Below, one piece after another: positions 47,329 through 55,051 of a DNA stretch of 64,000 nucleotides. The position numbers and the translations under genes were made by a program. The stretch covers positions 1 to 64,000 of the forward strand of contig NZ_NFKT01000001.1 in assembly GCF_002160525.1 (NCBI RefSeq). The letters run 5' to 3'. The number at the start of each line of letters is the position of its first letter. Position 1 is the first letter of the stretch. The notes under the pieces are model-generated. The model searched no databases, was not told the DNA's origin, and saw only the letters and a program-made list of their open reading frames with translations. This DNA comes from Lachnoclostridium sp. An169. Lineage in GTDB: Bacteria; Bacillota; Clostridia; Lachnospirales; Lachnospiraceae.

Positions 47329-48063
47329 ATGAGTGATAACAGGGGAAACAGCAGGGGAAACGGAAGAAGAAGTTCACAGGGCAGCAGAAAAAGCCCCGGA
47401 AATGGCAGGAGGAGCGGAAAGAAGAAAAGGCAGGCAGGATACCGGCTGGCTAATGTCAACCGGGGACTTGTCATCCTGATTATTATCGCAGTGATCCTCG
47501 GGATATACTCCTGTGCCGTGCGGGGGGACAGGGAAATTGTAAATGTGGATGCATCGGAGCCCAATATTGATGTGCAGCTGCTTGATGTGAACCCGTATTC
47601 CAGACCGGGGACCCAGGTGAACCAGATCAACGGGATTGTGGTGCATTACACGGCGAATCCGGGCAGCACCGCCCAGCAGAACCGGGATTATTTCAACGGA
47701 CTTAAGGACAGCCATGAGACCGAGGCGAGCAGCAATTTCATTGTGGGTCTGGACGGAGAGATCATCCAGTGCGTGCCCACATGGGAGATGGCGTATGCGT
47801 CCAATGAGCGGAATGCGGACACGGTTTCCATTGAGTGCTGCCATCCGGATGAGAGCGGACGTTTTACCGATGATACATACCGCTCTCTTGTACAGCTGAC
47901 GGCCTGGCTGTGCGTGAAGTTCAATCTGACGCAGGACGACGTGATCCGGCACTATGACGTGACCGGAAAGGACTGTCCGAAATATTTTGTGGAGAACCCG
48001 GAAGAGTGGGAGATCTTTAAGGAAAATGTGGGAAAAGCCATTGAGAAAAGCTCTGCAGAGTAA
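47329..48063 (+). CDS. Membrane-anchored N-acetylmuramoyl-L-alanine amidase
   Basis: 244 residues. A very basic Ser/Gly/Arg-rich cytoplasmic tail (1-45) precedes one transmembrane helix (LVILIIIAVILGIYSCAV) and an amidase_2 domain outside. Likely zinc ligands are the His in IVVHYTANPGS and the His and Cys in IRHYDVTGKDCPKYF. It should cleave the muramyl-peptide bond of peptidoglycan. It appears monocistronic. Confidence 0.88.
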   Translation: MSDNRGNSRGNGRRSSQGSRKSPGNGRRSGKKKRQAGYRLANVNRGLVILIIIAVILGIYSCAVRGDREIVNVDASEPNIDVQLLDVNPYSRPGTQVNQINGIVVHYTANPGSTAQQNRDYFNGLKDSHETEASSNFIVGLDGEIIQCVPTWEMAYASNERNADTVSIECCHPDESGRFTDDTYRSLVQLTAWLCVKFNLTQDDVIRHYDVTGKDCPKYFVENPEEWEIFKENVGKAIEKSSAE

Positions 48064-48078
48064 ATCTGCAGGCTTTTC

Positions 48079-48107
48079 TTGCCTTTACACGGGAAAGTTG
48101 TTATAAT
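48079..48107 (+). promoter_or_regulatory. Promoter of the chorismate mutase/shikimate kinase gene
   Basis: TTGCCT (48079-48084), 17-bp spacer, TATAAT (48102-48107). Confidence 0.65.
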
Positions 48108-48143
48108 ATGTTGTATTGTGTAGAGAAAGTGTGGAGGAAGAAG

Positions 48144-48929
48144 ATGAACGACCTGGAGATGTACCGCGAGCAGCTCGCCATCTGCGACGACAGGATTATC
48201 GACGCGCTGGTGGAGCGGAATGCGATCGTGGAGAAGATCATGGCATATAAGGAAAAATACGGCATGGCGATCCTGCAGCCTGCCCAGGAAGCCAAGCAGG
48301 AGAGACGGCTTGAGGAAAAGCTGAAAGACAATAAATACAGGGAAGAGATCCGGGATGTGTTCCAGCGCATTCTGAGGAACAGCAAACGGATACAGGCGAG
48401 AAAGCTCTTCTCCTATAATATTGTTCTGATCGGTTTCATGGGGGCGGGAAAATCGACGATTTCCGATTACCTGAGCACTATGTTTGACATGAGGCTCGTT
48501 GAGATGGATCAGGAGATTTCCGAGCGGGAGGAGATGAGTATCCCGGATATTTTTGCGACTTATGGAGAAGAATATTTCCGAAACCTTGAGACGAAGCTTT
48601 TGAAAGAGATGCAGTCGGAGAAAAACTGTATTATATCCTGCGGCGGAGGCGTGGCGCTCCGCGAGGAGAACGTTGTCGAGATGAAGAAGAACGGGAGGGT
48701 TGTCCTCCTTACAGCGAGCCCGGAGACCATATATGAACGGGTGAAAGACAGTGATGACCGACCGATTCTGAACGGGAACAATAATGTGGAGTTTATTGCA
48801 GAACTGATGGAGAAGCGCAGGGAGAAGTATGAGGCTGCCGCAGATGTGGTGATTCAGACGGACAACAAGACGATTCTGCAGATCTGCGAAGAGCTGATTA
48901 CAAAGCTGATGGAGTTGGATGGCAGGTAA
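48144..48929 (+). CDS. Bifunctional chorismate mutase / shikimate kinase
   Basis: 261 residues from ATG 48144 (MNDLEMYREQLAICDDRIID), with GGAGG ahead. Residues 1-85 are an AroQ-type chorismate mutase (DALVERNAIVEKIMAYKEKY, PAQEAKQERRLEEKL). Residues 93-261 are shikimate kinase with Walker A IGFMGAGKST, DQEISEREEMSI and CGGGVALREEN. The two activities act at different steps around chorismate in aromatic amino acid synthesis. No other aro genes are nearby. Confidence 0.9.
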   Translation: MNDLEMYREQLAICDDRIIDALVERNAIVEKIMAYKEKYGMAILQPAQEAKQERRLEEKLKDNKYREEIRDVFQRILRNSKRIQARKLFSYNIVLIGFMGAGKSTISDYLSTMFDMRLVEMDQEISEREEMSIPDIFATYGEEYFRNLETKLLKEMQSEKNCIISCGGGVALREENVVEMKKNGRVVLLTASPETIYERVKDSDDRPILNGNNNVEFIAELMEKRREKYEAAADVVIQTDNKTILQICEELITKLMELDGR

Positions 48930-49438
48930 TGTTTGAAAGATTTTTCCCGGACGACTATGTGGCGTCCACTTATGTGATTCCTTTCGAAAAACTGTATAAA
49001 GACGGGTACAGGGGCGTAATATTTGATATTGACAATACCCTCGTGCCGCATGGGGCGCCGGCGGATGAGAGGGCGGAAAAGCTGTTCCGGCGGCTTGGAG
49101 AGATCGGCTTTTCGTCCTGCCTGATCTCCAATAACCAGGAAGCAAGGGTGAAGATGTTCAACAGGAATATCGGGACCCACTATATTTACAACGCCCATAA
49201 GCCATCCACGAAGAATTATCTGAAAGCCATGGAGATTATGGGGACGGACAGAAGCAATACCGTCTTTGTGGGGGATCAGCTCTTTACCGATGTGTGGGGG
49301 GCGAAGCGCGCCGGAATCCGCAGTATTCTGGTGAAGCCGATCCATCCGAAGGAGGAGATCCAGATCGTTCTGAAGCGATATCTGGAAAAGATCGTGCTGC
49401 ATTTCTACAAAAAACAGCGCAAACAGGCGGATATTTGA
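48929..49438 (+). CDS. YqeG family HAD IIIA-type phosphatase
   Basis: 169 residues, overlapping the previous stop by one base. HAD motif I is FDIDNTLVPHG, motif II SNN, and motif IV is VFVGDQLFTDVWGAKRAGI. The YqeG family includes phosphatidylglycerophosphate phosphatases in other lineages; in Clostridia the substrate is not settled. Confidence 0.9.
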   Translation: MFERFFPDDYVASTYVIPFEKLYKDGYRGVIFDIDNTLVPHGAPADERAEKLFRRLGEIGFSSCLISNNQEARVKMFNRNIGTHYIYNAHKPSTKNYLKAMEIMGTDRSNTVFVGDQLFTDVWGAKRAGIRSILVKPIHPKEEIQIVLKRYLEKIVLHFYKKQRKQADI

Positions 49439-49489
49439 CAGAAATCCGCACAAAAGACAGATTGTGGGCCCTAATACAGCAAAAAAATA

Positions 49490-49518
49490 TTGAAAAATAA
49501 GGAAAACTATTATAGAAT
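49490..49518 (+). promoter_or_regulatory. Promoter of efp
   Basis: TTGAAA (49490-49495), 17-bp spacer, TAGAAT (49513-49518). Confidence 0.6.
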
Positions 49519-49567
49519 TAATAAATGGAATGCCGATAAGAGGCGTATGATTGAAGGAGGATTGTAA

Positions 49568-50125
49568 ATGGTTTCAGCAGGAGATTTTAAGAACGGCCTT
49601 ACCATTGAGATGGATGGGAACATTTATCAGATTCTGGAGTTCCAGCATGTAAAACCTGGAAAAGGTGCGGCGTTCGTAAGAACAAAATTAAAAAATATCA
49701 TCAGCGGCGGTGTGGTTGAGAAAACGTTCCGTCCGACTGAGAAATTTGAGAATGCGCATATTGACAGAAAAGATATGCAGTATCTTTACAAAGACGGTGA
49801 TCTGTACAACTTCATGGATGTGGAGACATATGACCAGATCGCTCTGAACTCCGACGTTGTAGGCGATGCGCTGAAGTTTGTAAAGGAGAATGAGACAGTA
49901 AAGATCTGCTCACACAAGGGAAATGTATTTTCTGTTGAGCCGCCGCTGTTTGTCGAGCTGGCGATCACAGAGACAGAGCCGGGCTTCAAGGGAGATACCG
50001 CTCAGGGAGCTACAAAGCCGGCTACAGTGGAGACAGGCGCAACCGTTATGGTTCCGCTGTTCGTAGAAGTAGGCGATGTGCTGAAGATCGACACTCGTAC
50101 AGGAGAGTACCTCTCCAGAGTATAA
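49568..50125 (+). CDS. efp: Elongation factor P
   Basis: 185 residues in three OB/KOW-type beta-barrel domains, relieving ribosome stalling at polyproline. The tip loop [17 protein letters not shown] carries the modifiable lysine (Lys32 in KPGKGAA). The C-terminal [20 protein letters not shown] is diagnostic. GGAGG precedes the ATG. No modification enzyme gene is adjacent. Confidence 0.97.
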   Translation: MVSAGDFKNGLTIEMDGNIYQILEFQHVKPGKGAAFVRTKLKNIISGGVVEKTFRPTEKFENAHIDRKDMQYLYKDGDLYNFMDVETYDQIALNSDVVGDALKFVKENETVKICSHKGNVFSVEPPLFVELAITETEPGFKGDTAQGATKPATVETGATVMVPLFVEVGDVLKIDTRTGEYLSRV

Positions 50126-50165
50126 GTCCGTGTTTTCAGAACGCCTTTCGAGAAGGTTGTTTGCA

Positions 50166-50198
50166 GGGGATGTTCCGCATTGCGGGACATCCCTTTTT
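50166..50198 (+). terminator. Terminator of efp
   Basis: GGGATGT-T-CCGC pairs with GCGG-G-ACATCCC around ATT, followed by TTTTT. Confidence 0.88.
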
Positions 50199-50349
50199 GT
50201 GAAAAATTCCCTATTGCATTTCGGGACAGATTCTTCTATAATCAAGATTACATAATATTGTTCTATTTATTTTTTATCAGTTTCAAAATGATACGATTCG
50301 TATCGGTTTTCTCGTTAATTTTGTATGAACCGCGGCAGAAAGGAGAAAA

Positions 50350-51294
50350 ATGAATTACAGAGAATTTGTAGGCGCGGTAGAGGAAAGACTGAATCAGAAG
50401 ATGGAAGGCGGTGTGACGGTAAGTACATACAGAGCGGTGAAGAACAACGGAAAAGAGAGAGTAGGGGTGCTTCTCGAGACTCCGGGAGTCAACATTTCAC
50501 CGACGATTTACCTGGAGGAATACTATGAAGGCTATCTGGCGGGGAAGCCGGTAGATCTGATTGTGGATGGTATCCTTGAGTTTTATGAGAATGTGAGAAG
50601 AAGAGAGTCCTGGGATTATGAAAAGGTTCTGAGCTTTGAAGGGGTAAAAGACAGAATTGTTTTCAAGCTCATTAACACGGAGAAAAACCGCGATCTTCTG
50701 GAGCGGGTGCCTCATATGGAGCTTCTGGACCTCTCTATTGTGTTCTATGCGCTTCTCGAGGTGACAGACGAGGGAACAGCGGCTATGCTGATTGAGAACA
50801 GTCATGCGGGCAAATGGAAGGTGACAACGGATACCCTCTGGGAAATGGGAAAGGAAAACGTAAGGAAACTTCTTCCGGCAGAATTCTTCACCATGAACTA
50901 TGCTCTGAGAGAGCTGGTGAAAGGCAGGGTGAAGAGCAGCGCAGAGCCGGAAAATCTGCTGACTGACAGCGATGCGGATCGCGACGGAATGTATGTGCTG
51001 TCAAACCAGATCCGCAATTACGGGGCCGCATGTATCGCATATCCCTATATCCTGCGGATGATCGGGCAGATTCTTGGAGAGGACTACTACGTTCTGCCAA
51101 GCAGCGTGCATGAGGTGATTATCATCCCCTGTTCCATGAGCCTGCGTGCAAGTGAGATGGATGCCATGATACGCGAGATCAATATGACCCAGGTGGCGGA
51201 AGAGGAGATTTTAAGCGATCACTCATATCTATATGTGCGCAGTACGGAAAGCCTGATGATGGGAACCCGGAGGAGCCGCAGGAGCATGTTCTAG
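50350..51294 (+). CDS. DUF5688 family protein
   Basis: 314 residues: MNYREFVGAVEERLNQKM, PTIYLEEYYEGYLAGKP and SSVHEVIIIPCSMSLRAS. These fit DUF5688, a family common and often multi-copy in Lachnospiraceae with no known function. No signal peptide, membrane segment or catalytic motif is visible. It has its own terminator. Confidence 0.8.
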   Translation: MNYREFVGAVEERLNQKMEGGVTVSTYRAVKNNGKERVGVLLETPGVNISPTIYLEEYYEGYLAGKPVDLIVDGILEFYENVRRRESWDYEKVLSFEGVKDRIVFKLINTEKNRDLLERVPHMELLDLSIVFYALLEVTDEGTAAMLIENSHAGKWKVTTDTLWEMGKENVRKLLPAEFFTMNYALRELVKGRVKSSAEPENLLTDSDADRDGMYVLSNQIRNYGAACIAYPYILRMIGQILGEDYYVLPSSVHEVIIIPCSMSLRASEMDAMIREINMTQVAEEEILSDHSYLYVRSTESLMMGTRRSRRSMF

Positions 51295-51314
51295 TTCCAG
51301 GCGGTGAAAAACAG

Positions 51315-51347
51315 GAGAAAAATGCCGGCGGCGGCATTTTTCTCTTT
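51315..51347 (+). terminator. Terminator of the DUF5688 gene
   Basis: GAGAAAAATGCCG (51315-51327) pairs with CGGCATTTTTCTC (51332-51344), then TTT. Confidence 0.85.
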
Positions 51348-51439
51348 ACAATCGGAAAAAATTGTGTTAGGATAATTAAGGTCGCTTGAAAGAGCCGGAA
51401 GTTCCCGGAGGAACAGAAAGCCTGAAAAGAGACTGGAAT

Positions 51440-51511
51440 GCGTCTGTAGCTCAGTGGATAGAGCGATGCCCTCCGGAGGCATGTGCGGCGGTTCGACTCC
51501 GCTCAGACGCT
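51440..51511 (+). tRNA. tRNA-Arg (anticodon CCG)
   Basis: Acceptor stem GCGTCTG/CAGACGC, D-arm GCTC...GAGC, anticodon arm ATGCC-CTCCGGA-GGCAT with CCG at the centre of the loop, and T-arm GGCGG-TTCGACT-CCGCT (one G-T pair). CCA is not encoded. It reads the CGG arginine codon. Confidence 0.95.
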
Positions 51512-51512
51512 T

Positions 51513-51566
51513 AAAAAAACCGGGAACTGCTGTAATTTCAAAAACTACAGCAGTTCCCGGTTTTTT
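51513..51566. terminator. Bidirectional terminator between tRNA-Arg and the ABC permease gene
   Basis: A 21-bp perfect stem: AAAAAACCGGGAACTGCTGT (plus A) pairs with its complement at 51546-51566 around an 11-12-nt loop. The A and T runs at each side make it work for both converging transcripts. Confidence 0.92.
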
Positions 51567-51572
51567 GCTTTC

Positions 51573-52382
51573 TTATATCAGATTTATCTTTTTCTTCATA
51601 ATAAAATGCATGACAGCATACTGGACAGCTGCAATGGCAAACATCAGCAGAATACTTCCCCAGAGCCCTTCAAACAGATAGCCGACTACACTACGGCCTT
51701 CTCCTGCGGTTACCCCGGCAAAATAGTCGGATGAAAAATGTCCGCTCGCAGCCAGAATAAGCATGGTCAGCACCTGCACACATGCCGATGTTATGAAGTA
51801 TACGGCTACAGCCCCGATTACCCGGTGGGAGGGAAAGAGCTGTCCCGCGGCTACGCAGAAGTAGGAAGAAATCACTGCGCAGATCCCGGACAGGAAGGAA
51901 AGAACGAACATGTATATCCCGAATGTGGAAATCGGCATTCCGAATTCCGCAGTTACCTCGGCGGCAACCGCAGCGTAGGCGTCGGTCACATTCTGCCCGG
52001 TCACAAGAAGGACAATGCCTGCCGACAGGACGATGACATCCACTGCATACAGAATCCATCCGGAGATGATCTTTGCCCACAGATGCTGCACGCCGGAAGC
52101 CGGGAGCGTCCAGGTGAGGTATCCTTCCTTGCTGAAAAGGTTCCGGTAAAAACGGACGGTAAAAAGCAGCCATGTGCCGGAGTTTACCAGAACGAACAGA
52201 ATGAGCATGGCTGAGGAAAATACAATGATCTGCGCAAGCAGCAGATCCTTATCTCCGTTGAAGTCCAGGCGGTCCATGAACAGGAACCTGGAGGCAAGGC
52301 AGATAATAAAATAAACGATATGCAGCAGAAGAAAAACTTTTGCTGTAGCCTTCAGGTCATATTTGATTAATTTTCCTAGCAT
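51573..52382 (-). CDS. ABC transporter permease (ABC-2 type)
   Basis: 269 residues with about six transmembrane helices (LLLHIVYFIICLASRFL, IIVFSSAMLILFVLVNSGTW, VDVIVLSAGIVLLVTG and others). It overlaps the ATPase gene by 7 bp and lies last in a GntR-ATPase-permease operon. Modules of this YtrA type often handle cell-envelope stress or peptide antibiotics; the substrate here is unknown. Confidence 0.85.
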   Translation of the reverse strand: MLGKLIKYDLKATAKVFLLLHIVYFIICLASRFLFMDRLDFNGDKDLLLAQIIVFSSAMLILFVLVNSGTWLLFTVRFYRNLFSKEGYLTWTLPASGVQHLWAKIISGWILYAVDVIVLSAGIVLLVTGQNVTDAYAAVAAEVTAEFGMPISTFGIYMFVLSFLSGICAVISSYFCVAAGQLFPSHRVIGAVAVYFITSACVQVLTMLILAASGHFSSDYFAGVTAGEGRSVVGYLFEGLWGSILLMFAIAAVQYAVMHFIMKKKINLI

Positions 52383-53074
52383 CGGAACACCTCCCGGAAT
52401 AAAGTGTCAACAGATTTCCCGTACTCGGTCCGTATCTCATCAACGGTGGCGTTGAGGCTGATCTGGCCGTTCTGCAGAAAAATGACCCGGTCCAGGACAT
52501 TTTCGATTTCAGCGATCAGATGGGTTGAGATCAGTACGGAAGCGTTTTCGCTGTAGTTTGTAAGGATCGTCTGCAGAATGTAATCCCTTGCGGCCGGATC
52601 CACGCCTCCGATGGGCTCATCGAGCACGTAGAGTTCAGCGTCCCGGCTCATGACGAGGATGAGCTGCACCTTTTCCGCGGTTCCCTTGGAGAGAGTATGG
52701 AGCCTTGCGCGGCGGTCAATCTCCAGGGCGTCCAGCATTTTCGAAGCGCGCTCCATGCTGAAATTATCATAAAAATCTACATAGAAAGAGAGAAGCTCCT
52801 CCACCCGCATGGAAGAATTGAGATAATTCCGGTCCGGCAGATAGGAGACAATCCGCTTGGATTCCACTCCCGGCGCCATTCCGTTTATCATGATATGTCC
52901 TTCGCTGGGGACGAGCAGTCCGTTGATCAGTTTGATCAGAGTGGTCTTTCCGCTCCCGTTGGGACCGAGAAGTCCGATAATCTGACCCCGGTCAAGTGCA
53001 ATGTTCAAGTTGGAGAGGGCAAAAAAGTTCCCGTATTTTTTTGTAAGCTGCTGACATTCAAGTATTGGTCGCAT
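52376..53074 (-). CDS. ABC transporter ATP-binding protein
   Basis: 232 residues: Walker A GLLGPNGSGKTTLIKLING, signature LSKGTAEKVQLI (degenerate relative to LSGGQ) and Walker B LYVLDEPIGGVDP, H-loop ISTHL. It overlaps the regulator gene by 17 bp and the permease gene by 7 bp, so all three are co-translated. Confidence 0.93.
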   Translation of the reverse strand: MRPILECQQLTKKYGNFFALSNLNIALDRGQIIGLLGPNGSGKTTLIKLINGLLVPSEGHIMINGMAPGVESKRIVSYLPDRNYLNSSMRVEELLSFYVDFYDNFSMERASKMLDALEIDRRARLHTLSKGTAEKVQLILVMSRDAELYVLDEPIGGVDPAARDYILQTILTNYSENASVLISTHLIAEIENVLDRVIFLQNGQISLNATVDEIRTEYGKSVDTLFREVFRC

Positions 53075-53444
53075 TGTTATTCCCCCTTATCGTTTCCTGT
53101 ATCATCTCCAGAGTCTCACCGTCTGAAAATCCGAGATGGTGCATCTGGTCAAAGAAATGCCGGATGTGCTCCGAGGCAAGTTCCATTTTCATTTTTTTGA
53201 TCATTTTCTCGTCCTCAGTAATGAATCGTCCGCTCGTCCTCTGAGAGTAGACGAGACCGGCGCGCTCCAGTTCGGAGAGAGCTTTCTGCATCGTATTCGG
53301 ATTCACGGCGGCATCAAGAGCCAGATCGCGGACGGAAGGGATCTTGTCGCCCGGTTTGTAGACGCCGGAGATGATGTCATGCTGAATCCGTTCCATCAGC
53401 TGCAGGTAGATCGGGCGGTCATCATCCAGATTCCATGGCATCAA
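53058..53444 (-). CDS. GntR family regulator, YtrA type
   Basis: 128 residues. The N-terminal winged helix (DRPIYLQLMERIQHDIISGV, KIPSVRDLALDAAVNPNTMQ) is followed by a short helical tail rather than a ligand-binding domain, the YtrA subfamily layout. It heads the ABC operon. The palindrome at 53461-53484, 17 bp before its start, is the likely operator. Confidence 0.92.
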   Translation of the reverse strand: MMPWNLDDDRPIYLQLMERIQHDIISGVYKPGDKIPSVRDLALDAAVNPNTMQKALSELERAGLVYSQRTSGRFITEDEKMIKKMKMELASEHIRHFFDQMHHLGFSDGETLEMIQETIRGNNNATNT

Positions 53445-53460
53445 ATCACCTCTTTTTTAA

Positions 53461-53484
53461 ATTGTATTATTTGCTTAGTACAAT
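53461..53484. promoter_or_regulatory. Operator-like palindrome ahead of the first GntR/ABC operon
   Basis: ATTGTATTATTTGCTTAGTA followed by CAAT: arms ATTGTA/TACAAT with partly matching inner bases. It is positioned to overlap the promoter of the minus-strand operon. Confidence 0.6.
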
Positions 53485-53528
53485 CTTACGCTGAAAGGTA
53501 AGGATTGTCAAGAGTGTGTTAAAAATCT

Positions 53529-54431
53529 TTACAGATTATCCCGGATAATCCGTTCTTTCATCTGACTGTCAAAGACTCCGCTGCGAAGCATTTCGATCTC
53601 GTATCTGTAGGGGGCGAAGGACTTTTTCGGATTCTCCGGAGACGGGATATAGGGGGTCTCCAGGATCTTCGGGACATCCTCAAAGTCCGGGTGATGGACA
53701 ATGTAGTTCAAGGCGTCGAAACCGATACTTCCGAAACCGATGTTTTCATGCCGGTCTTTCGCCGCGCCGGGTGCATTCTTGCTGTCGTTGATGTGGAAGA
53801 CGGCGATCTGGTCTTTCCCGAGAATCCGGTCAAATTCCCCGATGACATCGTCAAAGTGGTGGATAATGTCATAGCCGCTGTCACTGGTGTGGCAGGTGTC
53901 AAAGCAGACGCGGAGCCGGTCGTTGTGGACCACACCGTCGTAGATTGCTGCAAGTTCCTCAAAAGTGCGCCCGATCTCGGATCCTTTTCCCGCCATGGCC
54001 TCCAGTGCGATATAACAGCCGGTGTCGGCAGTCAGCACCTCGTTGAGCCCCTTGACAATCTGGCGGATTCCCGTCTCGACTCCCTCTCCGACATGGGCGC
54101 CGGGATGGAGAATGAGAATATGGCTTCTGCAGCTTACGGTGCGTTCGATCTCCTTTGCCAGAAACTCTGTGGCAAGGGAAAAAGTCTCCGGTTTTACTGC
54201 ATTGCCGAGATTGATAATATACGGGGCGTGGACGATGATCTCATCGATGCCGTGCTCCTTCATGTATTCCCATGCAGGGTCAATATTGAGTTCGCTGATT
54301 TCCTTCCTGCGGGTGTTCTGGGGCGCTCCGGTGTAGAACATAAAGGTGTCAGCCCCGTATGATACGGCTTCTTTTGCTGATCCGAGAAGCATCTCCTTCC
54401 CGCTCATACCTACGTGTGAACCAATTTTCAT
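53529..54431 (-). CDS. nfo: Deoxyribonuclease IV (apurinic/apyrimidinic endonuclease)
   Basis: 300 residues from ATG 54431 ([15 protein letters not shown]), with AAAGGAAAA upstream. It is an AP endonuclease family 2 TIM barrel with three-zinc ligands spread across [57 protein letters not shown] and [12 protein letters not shown]. It cuts abasic sites in base excision repair. It is monocistronic, with structured leader repeats upstream. Confidence 0.95.
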   Translation of the reverse strand: MKIGSHVGMSGKEMLLGSAKEAVSYGADTFMFYTGAPQNTRRKEISELNIDPAWEYMKEHGIDEIIVHAPYIINLGNAVKPETFSLATEFLAKEIERTVSCRSHILILHPGAHVGEGVETGIRQIVKGLNEVLTADTGCYIALEAMAGKGSEIGRTFEELAAIYDGVVHNDRLRVCFDTCHTSDSGYDIIHHFDDVIGEFDRILGKDQIAVFHINDSKNAPGAAKDRHENIGFGSIGFDALNYIVHHPDFEDVPKILETPYIPSPENPKKSFAPYRYEIEMLRSGVFDSQMKERIIRDNL

Positions 54432-54451
54432 AATATGTTTTCCTTTCTGTA

Positions 54452-54540
54452 AAAAAAATCCGGGGGCATAAACCGGCGACACAGCCGGTAAAGTCCGTCA
54501 TATCATAAACCGGTCATGCAGCCGGCAGAATCCGGCAGCT
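54452..54540 (-). repeat. Two 37-bp imperfect direct repeats with hairpins in the nfo leader
   Basis: CATAAACCGG...CAGCCGG occurs at 54467 and 54504, exactly 37 bp apart. Each unit folds (ACCGGC...GCCGGT in the first). On the minus strand the last CCGG before nfo is followed by ATTTTTTTT (about 54452-54460), so the leader could terminate transcription ahead of nfo. Confidence 0.5.
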
Positions 54541-54627
54541 TTCAAAGCGGCGCCGGTCAGTCTCTTATTATAACGGTAAAACAGGGGAGGTGCAACCGGT
54601 ATTGCGGGATGCCAGTGAAAAGTTATA

Positions 54628-54686
54628 GGGCTGCCGCAGCCGGTTGGTAAGATCAGCACACGACAAACCAACCGGGGCGGCAGCCC
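54628..54686. terminator. Long stable hairpin, probable terminator of the minus-strand fragment
   Basis: GGGCTGCCGC-A-GCCGGTTGGT (54628-54648) pairs with ACCAACCGG-GG-CGGCAGCCC (54667-54686). There is no clean T-run on either side. The gap from 54432 to 55051 otherwise holds the nfo leader, a small reading-frame fragment and the start region of the hydrogenase gene. Confidence 0.5.
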
Positions 54687-54740
54687 CATTTCTTCTCTAA
54701 TATTAATATTATTACATATTCGCAGGAATCTGCCGGGTGA

Positions 54741-54926
54741 TTATTCCTGAATCTTCACGTATGGCTGTGAAATCATCTCTCCGTCCTCTGAGAGTGCTCC
54801 GATACTGCGGAAGAAGCTCAGATAGGAGGAGTCAATACAGTCGTCATCCACTACGTAGACCGACGTACAGGTAAGAGTTTCCCCGCTTTCCACATCGGCA
54901 AAGAAGAAAACGCAGAAAGGATGCAC
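54741..54926 (-). pseudogene. Possible C-terminal gene fragment, unknown
   Basis: A 61-codon frame on the minus strand with protein-like composition at its end (ADVESGETLTCTSVYVVDDD, SIGALSEDGEMISQPYVKIQ). The GTG start has no ribosome site and the frame stays open further upstream into the hydrogenase leader, so it looks like the 3' end of a lost gene rather than a working one. It could also be chance. Confidence 0.3.
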
Positions 54927-55051
54927 GGGAAATGCATAAAAATAAAAAAATCCGTATCTGCAGCTACTGGATATTCCCCCTGCACTCTGTTAAAATATTG
55001 CCTATAGAGAAAATGTGCCTGAGAAGCAGGAAAACAGGAGGAGTTCTGAAT

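Noticed and set aside
54498-54689. A 63-codon minus-strand frame
   Set aside because: It runs through the long hairpin and repeats and has no coding character.
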